A stretch of 64,000 nucleotides of DNA. Source: Saccharina japonica (lineage: Eukaryota; Sar; Phaeophyceae; Laminariales; Laminariaceae). The stretch is taken from contig MEHQ01003342.1 of assembly GCA_008828725.1 (NCBI GenBank), positions 72,417-136,416 of the forward strand. Direction: 5' to 3'. This document shows positions 11,902 to 23,554 of this stretch, one piece after another. Under the pieces are notes generated by a model. That model was not told the DNA's origin and did no database searches. It was given only the letters and a program-made list of their open reading frames with translations. Each line of letters starts with the position of its first letter. The first letter of the stretch is position 1. Position numbers and translations under genes: made by a program.

Positions 11902-13011
11902 TTGGGCTACGATGTGACGGCTCCCCCAAGGAAGAGGAGCACAACAACGAGCTCGGGAGCTTCTTCGTTTAGTTCTTCCATCGCGATCGGACACGAGTGT
12001 CTCGATAACTGCACCTATGCCAGGGCCGAAGCCTCCGGCGAGTCCCACACCGTCGAAAGTGAGCAGAGCCCAAGCACGTGCGACTACTGCAACCGGTCGG
12101 TAGAGAAAACGTTCAAGGCCGCCATCACAGGCGGTTTTGGCGTGAAGCCCCCGGAGCAGTCCATCCTTTTCGCTGAAAATCTGCACGGGCAGACGACAGA
12201 AGAGTTCAAGAAACGACTCAAGGAGGGATGCAACACTCTGCTTTGGCTGCTGCCACGAGGGTGCACCGATGAGGTGTATCCGGTCGATGCAGGATACGAG
12301 CGGCTGGTCAAGTTGGGTGAGGGGAAGGCTCTCGAAGCATGGTTGGAGAAGGGTGACAAAGTGGAAACGTGGGACACCAGCAAGCTGTCTGCCTCCGACC
12401 GTAGGGTCTTGCTGGTGCACTGGGTGGGTGAGGCCGTCGAAAAAGTTCTTTCGGACCAGCTCTAATGTAGACGCCTGTTTGAAAAGACTGGGCTTGCGAT
12501 GACAGCAGACGGTGCCGACTATATCCTCATCAGCCTCGAAGGCATGGACGGACCGTACACGTTCATGGGCGCCAATGACGGCAAGCAACTCCCGAATAAC
12601 GTGCAGCCCTTTACTCTCCCGAACGAAGATCACCCCGAAGGATCGAGCGACGAGGAGGACGAGGACGAAACGGAGGGGGACAACCCCGGGGGACTTCGTG
12701 GATTGGACGACGTAGCTATGCTTGGCGATGATGATGACCTCGATGCTGATGAAACAACACTGCCCCTGGAATGCCAACCGGGTTATGCGTTTAACCGTTC
12801 ACCTCCTCCGGCCCTCGATGCATCACTCGTGAAGTGGCACATCATGCTGTGCCGGGTGTTGGGGTGGGTGAAAGGTTTCATCACACGACGGGCACAGGCA
12901 CGGACACGCCAAGATTACGACTATAGGGTGTTAATCGAGCGAACCGGCGCAACGCTCAGTATGAGGCTTCCACTCGGGAGGTACACTGCTGTTGACGAGG
13001 CCGCAGCCTAA
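11902..13011 (+). pseudogene. Pogo/Tigger-like DDE transposase, inactivated
   Basis: From about 12130 the frame reads EQSILFAENLHGQTTEEFKK, then LLPRGCTDEVYPVDAGYERL, KLSASDRRVLLVHWVGEAVE, an in-frame TAA at 12463-12465, and continues in the same frame with LFEKTGLAMTADGADYILIS and PYTFMGANDGK. The order (DN-type motif, P.GCTD...PVDAG with the third catalytic acid, KLSAS.RR.L..W..EA, then F..TG..MTADG) is that of pogo-like DDE transposases, which cut and paste DNA at TA sites. Here the second acid position is Glu-Asn (AEN) where Asp-Asn is usual. The N-terminal DNA-binding part and first catalytic Asp cannot be read: upstream frames are scrambled (a shifted piece QQFDELKSAAREGG lies near 11815). 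A poly-acidic stretch (12640-12760) follows the domain. It is certainly dead. It lies inside matching terminal repeats, so it is the element's own gene. Confidence 0.8.
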
Positions 13012-13150
13012 GATTCGCGGGTGCTACTGGGTAAGGCTACTTCGCTTTCGAGAATGCTTCGATGTGAGCTACGGGCGCCACCGCAGGGAGTGGGCAACAG
13101 GGACATCGACCGGGGCGGTCGCACTGGACATGCTAAGGAAGACATAGGAA

Positions 13151-13636
13151 GACAATGATGAGGGAGGATATGGCAGCGTGGAAGGGAGACAGGAAGGAAG
13201 AGGAAGGGGGGAACATGGTTACAGCGAAGAAAGCGGTTTAAAAGAGAACAGCAGCAGCAGTGGCAGTGAGAGTGCGGAAGGGGCAGGAGCGGAAAAATAG
13301 TGGAAGGGGAGTGACGACGAGGAAGGGAGAAATAAATCGGGTGTGCGCGATGTAGATGTTGACCGCGATAGTGATTTCGTTGAGGGCAGCTTTCCGGAAG
13401 CAAGGGAGAGGGTGAAGGCGGGGAAGAGAGTTGTGATGACCTTACCGGGGCTAGTGATTCACGCAAGGGGGAAGGACGAAAACGGAAACGTTCCAACTAC
13501 GTTGCCGAACACGTTCCCCCGGCGTCAGTGCCCCCTAGTAAGACTTAACGTATACACCGAAGAGAGCGGACGCCGAACGTGCGCATGCACTATCAGTGAG
13601 GGGCGTACGATCAATGGCGGTATTACTGTAATATGA
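13151..13636 (+). pseudogene. Possible further coding remnant inside the pogo element
   Basis: Another frame, downstream of the transposase, stays open apart from one TAG near 13300. It encodes an acidic and Ser-rich stretch (EDNDEGGYGSVEG, then KENSSSSGSESAEGAGAE) followed by RDVDVDRDSDFVEGSFPEAR and TLPGLVIHARGKDENGNV. Composition and codon use look protein-like, but no family is recognised. It could be the eroded C-terminal tail of the transposase after a frameshift, or captured sequence. Confidence 0.35.
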
Positions 13637-14593
13637 GTTATACAAAATAAGAAACCAGCTCGATTTTCGATTTCTGCCCGGGAAAATAAGGAAGAGGCTC
13701 AATAAGAAAGAGGCTCACAAAATGAAAAATATAGGAAATCCAGGCTGAGCCCAGATTCCTGTTTCTTATTAGGTGTCCTGTACTGTATTGAATGCAATTG
13801 TCCAACTAAATAATTTCGAGTGATGTGCATGAATTTGAATAGCCCAGTCAAATTATTTCGAGTGCGATCGATTAATCGGACGTGTTCAGGCAAATGTTTT
13901 TGAGTGCTGCCTATTAATTGAAATAGTCTAACCGAATGCTTTTGAGTACGGTCTATTATTTGGAATTGTCGAGGTCAGAAATGTTTTGATCACACACTAA
14001 CATCAGGACAAAGCCTATTTAACCCAACCAACAATTTAATTTTGGATGGTCAGGACAGAAACCTATTAACCCAACCATTGCTATTGATAGGCAAGACTTT
14101 AAACTAGTTGTCGAAATAATTTCAATTGGAAGGTCGGGGCAGAAGCCTGTTGATCCAACCATTCCTATTAATAGATAAGAACGGAAAGAAAATATTAAAA
14201 CTATTACAAGTGGAGGTCAGAGCAGAAACGTTTTGACTGAACCATTCCAACTACTAGACAAGACCAGAAACATTTGTTGAAACAACATTTATTGGAAGAT
14301 CAGGACACAAACCTATTCGTCGAACCATTCCTATTAATATATGCACCACGAAAGCAATGTCTCGGCCAATTCCATTTAAATGGACTTCTTAAATATCTAA
14401 AACAACAATAGTCTATTGTGGGTAGGTACCGTATCCTATTGAAAAAGTAATAGAGTATTGGGGTCTCCGGAGTGAAACATTGCAGGTGACAATTTCAGTT
14501 ATTTAACAGAGCTCTAAAACAATTGCCTAAGAAATTCCAATTAGTGGGCGGACTACACTATGTGTTTTATTTGCAATTCTAATTGCAATACTG

Positions 14594-14840
14594 ACGCGTG
14601 CTACGAAAGAGGAAGCACGTTTTGGCTGTTTTTTTCTCTGAATGGTCGGGTTCTTTAACCCAAAACCGTCGGACGTTCATTCTTGTGTTGCAATATTGTT
14701 CATCGTTTACTCAGGGCATGGTGGTGCTCATCGGGTAGCACTTTTGGTTTCCTCCAAAATCGGTGTTTAGGTGAGGTATAGAGAGCTACTCAAGTGACCA
14801 CACTCTGAAAAACATGTTGCACCTCTACCGTAGCATGCGT
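14594..14840 (+). mobile_element. Short MITE-like insert with ACGCGTGCTACG ends
   Basis: Starts ACGCGTGCTACG and ends CGTAGCATGCGT, an inverted pair with one mismatch. It interrupts the CACCCTGG element at a place that is continuous in copy 2 (around 16995-17020). An older copy is at 127-385. It is non-coding. A short AATA may be duplicated at the borders, but this is not certain. Confidence 0.55.
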
Positions 14841-15791
14841 CTAATATGTTAGGAATCAATTGTCCGCCTCATTTTAATTAACAGACTTTTCTTGCAATTC
14901 CAAGACATGACATCCTCATGCATCCATTGATTTGTCAAATTTCGATTGCAGCGTCCGGAATCAATTGGCCGGCAACATATTATTATTATTGTCTATTAAA
15001 TGGAAATGACTGATTTTTTTCGAAGGTCGTCAAACAAATGTAATTGCCAGGAAAATTGTTTAGAGACATGCCTATTACATGTAATTGCCCGCGCAATTGA
15101 TTTAGAAGGATGTCAATCAAAGGGAATTGCCAGCATAATTGGTTTAGAAAGGTGTCTATTAAATGTAATTGCCCGCGCAATTGATTTAGAAGGATGCCAA
15201 TCAAATGGAACTGCCAGCACAATTGGATCAAATGGAATTGCCAGGACAATGTAATTGCCCGCGCAATTGATTTACTCGTAGAAGGATACCAATGGAATGG
15301 AATTGCCAGCACAGTTGATTTATGAGGGTGTATTGCCAGCACAATTGGTTCAGAAGGGTGTCTATTAAATGGAATTGCCAGGGTATAAATTACCGGCGCA
15401 ATTGATTTAGAAGGATGCCAATTCAATGGAATTGCCTGGGCAATTTTCACCCACAATATGCTGCAACAAGCTACCAACGTTACGATAGAATGGGATAGTA
15501 AATTGCAATAGACTATGGATTAAACAATGGAGTATCGTAGACAACACTTAATGCCAATTGCTTCTATATACCATCAACAGAAATTGACAGTTAATGTAGG
15601 TGGGTGCACAGTTTATTGATATAAATTGAATGGACTAAGAGCCTGGTGCCTGTGGTGGGTATCTATTAATATAAATTGTCTGTCTGGCAGAGCTCGATCC
15701 TTTTTAGTTAATTCGAATTAAGGGCCACAAAAGACAATCGAGTCAATTGTAATTCGCAGAAAACTCTTTCATATTATTTGTATTAATAGAA

Positions 15792-18234
15792 CACCCTGGG
15801 CAATTCCTATTTCTATAGTCTATTGTGACTACAATCCTTTTTGGGCGTTGTCTACTAGTTGGAATTGACCAACCAAATGATTTCGATGAAATGTATAAAA
15901 TGGAATTGTCCGGAATTCATTTTGAATGCAGTCTACTAATTGGAATTGCCCAGACAATTGATTTTGGGTGCTGTCAATTAATTGGAATGGCCTGGGCAAT
16001 TCTTTGGACCATTCGTATTACAATCGTAGTCCTATTGTTGCTACAATTAATGTCGGATGCTGTCTATTAGTCGGATTTGCCCAACCAATTGAATTCGATA
16101 GAAGTATAAGTATACCAATTGAAATTGTCCGGGCAACTGGTTTTGGGTGCTGTCTACTAGTTGGAAGTGTGCCTACAATTGATTTCGGGTGCTGTCTACT
16201 AATTGGAATTGCCGAGACAATTGATTTAGAAGGATGCCAATTAAATGTAATCGTCCAACTAAATTATTTCGAGTGATGTCTATGAATTGGAATTGCCCAG
16301 TCAAATAATTTTGGGTGAGATCTATTAGTCGAAATTGTCCAGCCAAATTGTTTCGAGTAATGTCTATCAATTGGAATTGTCCAACCAAATGATTTCTAGT
16401 ACGGTCTATTAATTGGAATTGTTGACGTCAGAAAAAAAAATCGGACACTAACAATTAGAAGACCAGGACAAACCCTATTGAACCAACCAAAAATATAATT
16501 TGGAAGGTCAGGACAGAAACCTATTGACCAAACCTTTCCTATTGATCGGCAAGACCTTAAAGTAAGTGTTGAAACGATTTCAATTGGAAGGTCAGGGCAG
16601 AAACCTATTGATCCAACCATTCCTCGTAATAGACAAGAGCAGGTATAATTTCTTGAAACAACTACAATTGAAAGGTCAGAGCAGAAACGATTTTATTGAA
16701 CCATTCTAATTAGTCGACAAGACCAGAAAAAAATGCTGAAAAAATATCTAAGGGCAGGGCACAAACCTACTGGCCGAACCATTAATATTAACAGATGCAC
16801 CACGGAAGCAATATCTCGACCAATTTAATTTAAATGAACTTCCGGAAGATCTACTGTAAAAACAATAGTTCATTGTACGTAGGTCCCAGATGCAGGAGAC
16901 ATTCCAGTTAATCAACAGAGCTCTAAAACAATTGCCTAAGCAATTCCAATTAGCAGGTGGACTACAATATGTTGTTGTCTTTGCAATTCCAATTGCAATG
17001 ATATGTTATCAATAGGAATCAATTGTCCGCCTCATTTCATATAATAGACTTTGCGGTGGGTTTATTGTAGGCGCAACAGTCTATTGCGATGTCTATTGTT
17101 CAAGGCTTAAGCAGAAACGGAATGTGATCCGCCGCCAAATGTTTTGTCCGATATATATAATTTAATGGGCATCCTCCGAAATATGTTGTCTGGTCAATTC
17201 CAGTCTAGTCAATTAAAATTAATAAGACTGCCTCATATATCAATTGGCCCGGCAATTCCCCGCGCAAATATTTTTTAAGGATGTCACAGGGGCGTAAAAA
17301 AAAAAGAGAAAACGACACCACACCCGTAGGAAGGTCAGAATGAAAAACAAACTGGATCGCTGTGATCACAGGACGAAATGAGCGAAAGCCTTACCATATT
17401 AACACTACGTGATACGACCATTCCCCTTGTGCGGAGCAAAGGTTCTCCACCCCGCACAAATGATCTACTTGACCACCAGCTTTGGTAACCGCCAAAAAAA
17501 AAAAAAAACGACACCCTGGTTGTCTAGCTCACGCAGCGAGTGGCGTGTTTTACAGCGTCGTTGCCAACCGACGCCAACCCAACCTATAAATATATGATAT
17601 ATTTATAGGGGGGGGGGTGGGGGGGGGGTATCTGGGATTTAGATCCGCGCATAGACTCGGATGTCAATTAAATGGAATTTCCAGCACAACTGGTTTAGAA
17701 TGATGTCCATTAAATGCAATTGCCAGGACAATTGATTTAGAAGGATGTCAACTAAATGTAAATGCCCGCGCAATTGATTTAGAACGATGTCAAATAAATG
17801 GATTTGCCAGCACAGCAGTTAGTTGATTCATTAGGGTGTCATTTCAATGGAATTGCCAGCATAAGTTATTTAGAAAGATGTCAAATAAAATGAAATTGCC
17901 GGGGCAATTCTCATTGACAATATGCTGCAATAGGCTACTGGCGTTTCAATCGAATGGGATACTCGTAGTAAATTGCATAGACTACGGGTTCAACAATGGA
18001 GTATCGTAGACAACTATGAATGCCAATTGCTTCGACCATTGACGTAGCTTGTTGTATATTAATATAAATTGGATGGACAGTAGGGCCTGGTGAGTTTCTA
18101 TTAATATAAATTGTCTGTACGATAGAGCTCGATGCGTTTCAAATAATTGGAATTGAGGACCACAAAAGACAGTCAATTGTAATAGAAAACTATTAATAGG
18201 CAAATAGCCTACGTATTGCCTGTTGTCCAGGGTG
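15792..18234 (+). mobile_element. CACCCTGG element, copy 2 (both ends present)
   Basis: Begins CACCCTGGGCAATTCC and ends TTGTCCAGGGTG, giving inverted ends of about 12 bases (CACCCTGG[A/G]CAA). The left interior repeats that of copy 1; the right interior (GAGCTCGAT... CACAAAAGACAGTCAATTG) is the reverse complement of the start of the minus copy at 22735. Between the ends, CAATTG-centred units alternate with variable linkers (ATTTTGGGTGCTGTCTATTA, ATTTAGAAGGATGTCAATTA). An unrelated insert of about 370 bp lies at 17288-17655. No coding capacity and no convincing target-site duplication. Confidence 0.7.
17288..17655. other. Unclassified insert in CACCCTGG copy 2
   Basis: Interrupts the unit GGATGTCA, which resumes at the right side. 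It contains A-runs followed by CGACACC twice, a short TATAAATATATGATATATTTATA palindrome region, and a G-run of two blocks (17608-17627). No coding frame is supported. Class unknown. Confidence 0.45.
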
Positions 18235-18339
18235 TGATTAATATTAATACAACAACAGCAGTACTACTGTTTATTGTCTCTTGTGAGTGTGGATATTATT
18301 CGTTTCTTCTTTTCTTTTGTTTCGAGAGTTTTTTTTCTC

Positions 18340-21300
18340 GTGCATTTGGATGTTATGGTAGCAGGGTAGGTCGTGACTGCTGTCGTTGTATGGTATACCA
18401 GGTATGGTATTGCATTGTTATGAGGGACAAAACTGCGTGGAAGACGCTGAGGACAGCGTGCGCGAATCTGTTAGGGGTGATTGACGCAGGGTTACATGCT
18501 TACTTCGAAGAGTATCTTGCTGAAACAGAGAGACTCCTCGCTGCCAACGACCAACGGGGTTTCTACAAGCACCTGAAGGGCACGGTGGGGTTGGCCGGTC
18601 GAAAAGCGAGAAGCGAGCAGTTCATCATGGACGAGGATGGCACGCTACTAAGGGACAAGGTGCGCATTCTTGAACGGTGGGCGGGGTTTTTCGGCACTCT
18701 CCTCACAGCGAAATCGCCTAATCTTGACCCAACCATCAGCGCCCTGTTTCCACAACGACCGTTGGCACCATCGCTTGGAGATGAATCGACCATGGATGAC
18801 ATGACCGCGGTAGTCCGAGGTATGCCAAACTGGAAAGCGGTGGGACCAGACTCCCTTCCGGCCGAGTTGCTGAAACTGGACCACCCCGAATTCATCCGGT
18901 ACTTACACAACTTGCTTGGCAATGTGTGGATAACGTGTGCGTTACCCCAGCAATGGAAAGATGCGACCATTAAGGTCCTTCATAAAAAGAAGGATCGATC
19001 CGATTGCAACAACTACCGAGGGATTTCGCTTGTTGCCCATGCAGGCAAAGTATTGCTGAAAATGGTCGCGTCACGTCTCAGCAACTACTGCGAGGCCGAA
19101 GGGATACTCTCCGAGGAACTGTGCGGCTTTCGCCCAGCACGATCAACAGTCGACATGCTATTCGTCGTGCGTCGACTGCAAGAACTCGGACGAGCCAAAA
19201 CAACCCCCCTGTACATGTGCTTCATTGACTTGCAGAAGGCTTACGACTCCGTCGACCGAGAGTTGTTGTAGGTGGTGCTCGCACGCTTCGGCATACCAGA
19301 GAAGATGTTAACCGATATCCGCAAATTCCACGCAGGCATGCGAGCTCGCGTGGTACGGATGACGGCGAGCAGTCTAAATGGTTCAATGTCACTCAGGGGC
19401 TGCGGCAAGGATTTGTGCTGTCACCGCTTCTGTTCAATGTCTTCTTCGCTGCTGTGATACACGCCGTGCTGATACGCTTCAGTGAGGACCCATACATCTT
19501 GAGGGACCTGGTTCACCTCGAGGAGGACCTCGGGGGGGACGGAGTGGAGAGGACCCACTAGCATGTGTACGGAGAGCAATATGGGATATGCTGTACGCCA
19601 ACGATGCTGGTATTGTGTCTAAATCGGCGGAATGGCTTGCGAAGATGCTGACCGCTATTGTGACCGTTTTCGAAGCAGCTGGTATCACCGTATCCGACAA
19701 GAAAACGGAGACTATGCTGCTGCGGACACCGAACCAGGCACTCCAGACCTCACCGCTCACCATCGAATCAGCGGGCGAGAGGTATAAACAGACAATGCAG
19801 TTTGTGTACCTTGGTGGTCTTGTCGCCGCAAGCGCGGGCATTATGCCACATAGAAAAAAACACATCCGACTCGCATGGGCATGCTACAATCGGTTAAAGC
19901 GGGAGCTGTACGATACAGAGGATACCCCGTTCACTCTAAAGGTGCGCATGCTAAAGGCCGAGGTGATGAAGACACTGCTGTACGGGTGTGTGACGTGGAC
20001 CCTTGACCGTTATCGTGACCGTTTTCGGAGCAGCTGGTCTCACCGTATCCGACAAGAAAACGGAGACTATGCTGCTGCGGACACCAAACCAGCCACTCCG
20101 GACCTCACCGCTCGACATCGAAGCAGCAGGCCAGAGGTATAAACAGGCGATGCAGTTTTTGTACCTTGGTGGTCTTGTCGTCGCAATCACGGGCATTATA
20201 CCAAAGATTTAAAAAAAAACGCATCCGACTCGCATGGGCATGCTACAATCGATTCAAGCGGGAACTGTACGATATGGAAGATGCCCCGTTCACTCTAAAG
20301 GTGCGCATGCCAAAGGCCGAGGTGATGGAGACACTGCTGTACGGGTGTGTGACGTGGACCCATGGCCAGAAGCACTTCGCTGAGCTCCGAACGGTACACC
20401 ACAACTTCCTCCTACGGAGCATTGGTTTCCAGCCACGACAACGCACCGATCATTTCATGTCGTACGCCAAGGCTCTCAAGTAGGCACAGTGCGAGAGCGT
20501 TGAGACGACCATCCGCAAACGACGCCTCCTCTTTGTGGGGGGCGTACAGCGCACGACCAATGAACGGCTGACCCGGCGGGTGATGTTTGGGACGATCGTC
20601 GGTGGGATGAACCCGGGACTCGCCTCCTCTTTGCGGGGGCCTTACAGCGCACGACCAAGGAGCGGCTGACCCGGCGGGTGATGTTTGGGACGATCGTCGG
20701 TGGGAAGAACCCGGGGCCTGGCCGACCAGAAAAGAACTGGGCCCAATGTCTAGCAGATGACCTCAAGCCGACCAGAAAATAACTGGGCACAATGTCTAGC
20801 AGATGACCTCAGGGTTTTTCGAGCGACAGAGGGCTCCACAGAAAGCCCCCCTATACTGTTCGGAGCAGAGACGTTACTATGGCAGAGGGCGGCTATAAGA
20901 ACAGTGGGGTGTGGTATCGGGGAGTCGTTGAGGCGGCGGACCATTTCATGGCGAGGTGGCACAGGGCCGAAGCGGAGAGGAGCTGACTACGGCATGCAGC
21001 TGGAGACGCCTAGAGAGGCGACGAGGAGAGGGGGGGGGGCAGGGGCGGCTGTACTCATACAGCTGTCGACGAATGCAGAAACGAAATGGTAGGTCGTGCG
21101 ACAAGCTATCGGTTCGACTAGCCCTTGAATTCTATTATTTGTTTTATTTTGTTTGTTTGTTTCTTGTTGAGTGGTTCACTGGGGGGGGCGCGGAAGAGGT
21201 AGTACCGGCTCTTGACACCGCTATTGATGAGAGTAGGAAGGAGATGGCAGAAGGTGCGACATGGTCCCCGTATCGGTTTTATAGCAGAGACGGGAACTTG

Positions 21301-21783
21301 TTATTATCATCGCCTTGATAACGATTTTACTATTTTCCTCTCTTCTCGTGTCTTCTTGCTTTTTGCCTTGTTTCTCCCTTTGTTACCGCCCTATGCCGGT
21401 GTCTTTCTCTTCTTCGTGTTGCTTCGTCCGTGCGGCAGTTATCTGTTCCTCTTGGGCACGTGTGCTTTTCTTCTAGGGGCGCTTCTGTCTCCCTGCGTCA
21501 TTTGTATTAGGTTTTATTTCAGAAATCGTTTATTTTTATTGGTATTTTTGTTCCTATTTTTCGGTTCGGCTCGTGTCGTTGTGTTCTCGTACCCGGTACG
21601 TTAGTATCTCCCTTGCTTTACCCATTAATTTGCGTTTATTTCGTCTTGTTTTTTTCTCTGTTTCACAGTCTGTGACCACAGAATATGTACCTCTCCAGGA
21701 CTAGTAATTAGGACAGCCACTGGGTGTACTGATGATGTGGTTGGGTAGAAAGAACCAGTTTAATGTGAAGACAGCACACACAT
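18340..21783 (+). mobile_element. Non-LTR retrotransposon (LINE), plus copy, dead
   Basis: Contains a reverse-transcriptase region (18421-20483), a C-terminal part (to about 21000), a T-rich 3' untranslated region and a 3' terminus (21676-21783) with CTGTGACCACAGAA, CACTGGGTGT and GTTTAATGTGAAGACAGCAC. The same 3' terminus ends the minus copy at 31615. The 5' end lacks an endonuclease and starts after sequence resembling the head of the short repeat SINE-B (18346-18420). Internal tandem duplications at 19655-20360 and 20521-20810 are peculiar to this copy. Confidence 0.8.
18421..21000 (+). pseudogene. LINE reverse transcriptase, inactivated (plus copy)
   Basis: The main frame encodes [65 protein letters not shown] and motif [18 protein letters not shown], then a TAG at 19269-19271 where the other copy has TCG. 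In later frames come FGIPEKMLT, the motif C segment LYANDAGIVSKS (19594-19605, Asn replacing the first catalytic Asp of YxDD) and KKTETMLLRTPNQ. The C-terminal segment ELYDMEDAPFTLKVRMPKAE with a later GRPEKNW-type stretch is shared with the minus copy. The enzyme would copy element RNA at a nicked target site. A lost catalytic Asp, stops, frameshifts and duplications make it inactive. The clade is probably RTE- or L1-like, judged by general pattern only. Confidence 0.85.
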
Positions 21784-22734
21784 TGTCTGCTCTGACTACT
21801 GCATTGCTGCATTGCAACGAGCAAGCACTCATAAAAAGTATAACGTCAATCGTCGTTCGTGTCATGGTTTTGTGACCACACAACTTGTATGGTCCGTCCG
21901 ATCAATTTTTCACTTTACTGGCTACCCACTTTATCTCGCGCAATTTTGAGAGTTGACAGGTGAAATAACGTCAGCAAGAAACGGGCGACCGAGAGGAATC
22001 CAAATCCGGTCTTAAAATTGAAATCGGGGATCATTGTCGTTTTTTCGAACAAAATGCTCCGAAATTACCCCGAAAATGCCCCGAAACGGCATATAATTGC
22101 TCCGAACTGACGCATAAGTGACCCGAAATGCCCCCAAAATCGTTACTTCTCCCTAAATCTTGTTTCCGTACAGCTAAGACGTTATTACACACCAACATAA
22201 AATTTAGTCCAAAGATATTTCCATCTTGATCAACTCTCAGTGGAAAGGAATTTCGACTCGTTAAAGCGCGTGACCATCTCAATGGCCGCATGGTGGGAAA
22301 TCGTCCGGGTTTGCTTCGAGGCGGCGAGGGCGACCTTTTCTTTGATCCCGCGCTTCTCCGGGGTTGCGGCCCCACTCTGAGCATCGATTACGGAGTCTGA
22401 TTGGTCCATGGACGGTTAGCGGGTGTTCCACTTCTTGAAATCCCGGTAATTCAGGTAGTCCGAAAGAAAAGACCACTACGTAGCGTAGGCTTCGATGTAC
22501 AACCAGGAGTTTGTTGTGGTGTATACGAGTATACGTGTGTAGTTTGTTGTTCTGGTGTAGTGTATCAGTGTAATGGGGGCAAGTGTGGGGTATGTCCAGC
22601 CCGGGATGACCCCATCTTTGAGAGCATATTTCTCACTCCACGTAGTTTTTTCGGTATAAAATAATGAGAAAACCAATTTCTCCCAACCGCAGAGTTTTCA
22701 AGGGTTTCCCCGATCAAATTTTCTGTAAAAAACA
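21784..22734. other. No gene recognised; second SINE-B head 21780-21890
   Basis: Directly after the LINE end, 21780-21890 resembles the head of SINE-B (CATTGTCTGCTCTG, then TTTTGTGACCACA). The rest (21900-22734) has no recognisable coding sequence. Confidence 0.4.
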
Positions 22735-22929
22735 CACCCTGGACAATAGACAATAGTCTAATTGTCTACTAATAGTTTCCTATTACAATTGACTGTCAAT
22801 TGTGGTCCTCAATCGCAATTAACTGAAACGCATCGAGCTCTATCGTACAGACAATTCATATTAATAGAAACTCACCAGGCCCTATTGTCCATTCAATTTA
22901 TATTGTAAGTACGCGCGATCGGAGTATTA

Positions 22930-23000
22930 CACTCAGCTATTAATAGCAAAGATGAGCTTCGACGAAATCCTCGAGCTCACAGCTGTAATTTTTTTAATAT
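22930..23000 (+). repeat. Short repeat with AAAGATGAGCTTCGACGAAA core
   Basis: Contains TACACTCAGCTATTAATAGC, then AAAGATGAGCTTCGACGAAA and CCTCGAGCTCACAGCTGT followed by T-rich sequence. The same unit recurs at about 40725, 43943, 44360, 45025 and 47610. If translated, it gives AKMSFDEILELTA each time. Confidence 0.6.
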
Positions 23001-23554
23001 TATAATTTAGTACTTCGAAGTATACAACCAGCTACGCTAATGGTCGGAGCAATTGGCATTAATAGCTGTCTACGATACTCCATTTTGAACCCGTAGTCTA
23101 TTGCTATTTACTATTCCATTCTATTGTAACGCTAATAGCCTATTGCAGTATATTGTCGGTGATAATTGCCCCGGCAATTTCATTTAATTGACATCCTTCT
23201 AAATCATTTGTCCTGGCAATTCCATTTAATTGACATCCTTCTAAATATTTTGTCCTGGCAATTCCATTTAACAGCCATCTCTCTAGACCAATGGTGCTGG
23301 TAATTCCGTTTAATTGACATCCTTCTAAATAGTTTGTCCTGGCAATTCCATTTAATAGACATCCTTCTAAACCAATTATGCTGGCAATTCCATTCAATAG
23401 ATATATTTCTAAACCAATTTTGCTGGCAAATCTATTTAATTGACATCCGTCTAAATAAATTACACGGGCATCTTTCTAAATTCTTGTCCTGGTAATTCCA
23501 TTTATTTGACACGCTTCGAAAGAAATTGTCCAGACAATCAGGTATTTCTATTTA

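Larger units (their letters stand above)
11202..13785 (+). mobile_element. Pogo-family (Tc1/mariner) DNA transposon with TA target duplication
   Basis: The left end CAGTACGGGACACCTAATAA and the right end, read inverted, CAGTACAGGACACCTAATAA match at 27 of the first 28 positions (both continue GAAACAGG). TA flanks both ends (11200-11201 and 13786-13787). Removing the element restores a GATCTATTGAATGC-type sequence like that of the host repeat elsewhere. TA duplications, CAGT termini and an internal pogo-like transposase fit the pogo/Tigger branch. It is inserted in copy 1 of the CACCCTGG element and so is younger than it. Confidence 0.88.
10716..15790 (+). mobile_element. CACCCTGG element, copy 1 (with nested inserts)
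   Basis: The left end CACCCTGGATAACTCC leads into CAATAGTCTATTGTG and then into an array of degenerate units built round GGAATTGCC...GGACAATTGATTT...GTCTATTAATT. The right-end sequence (GAGCTCGAT, then GTCAATTGTAAT) is recognisable at 15690-15760, but its terminal CCAGGGTG is lost where copy 2 begins. Its first part is split by the pogo element (11202-13785) and again near 14594-14840 by a short MITE. It has no coding capacity of its own: frames such as the minus 163-codon one at 14986-15477 are by-products of the repeats. The element class is unknown. Confidence 0.65.

Noticed and set aside
11896..12777. 293-codon minus frame
   Set aside because: Shadow of the plus-strand pogo transposase, which has clear family motifs.
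14986..15477. 163-codon minus frame in the CAATTG array, and similar frames at 15825-16276 and 25742-26288
   Set aside because: Their peptides are periodic (IGIVR, LIDITRN types) and exist because the DNA units repeat. They are not genes.
13800..18200. CAATTG repeats as a CRISPR array
   Set aside because: Units are degenerate, of uneven length, without constant repeats or unique spacers, and the window is eukaryotic.
18216..18420. N-terminal 68 residues of the 351-codon LINE frame
   Set aside because: They come from the end of the CACCCTGG element and a SINE-B head-like sequence; LINE similarity begins only at about 18421.
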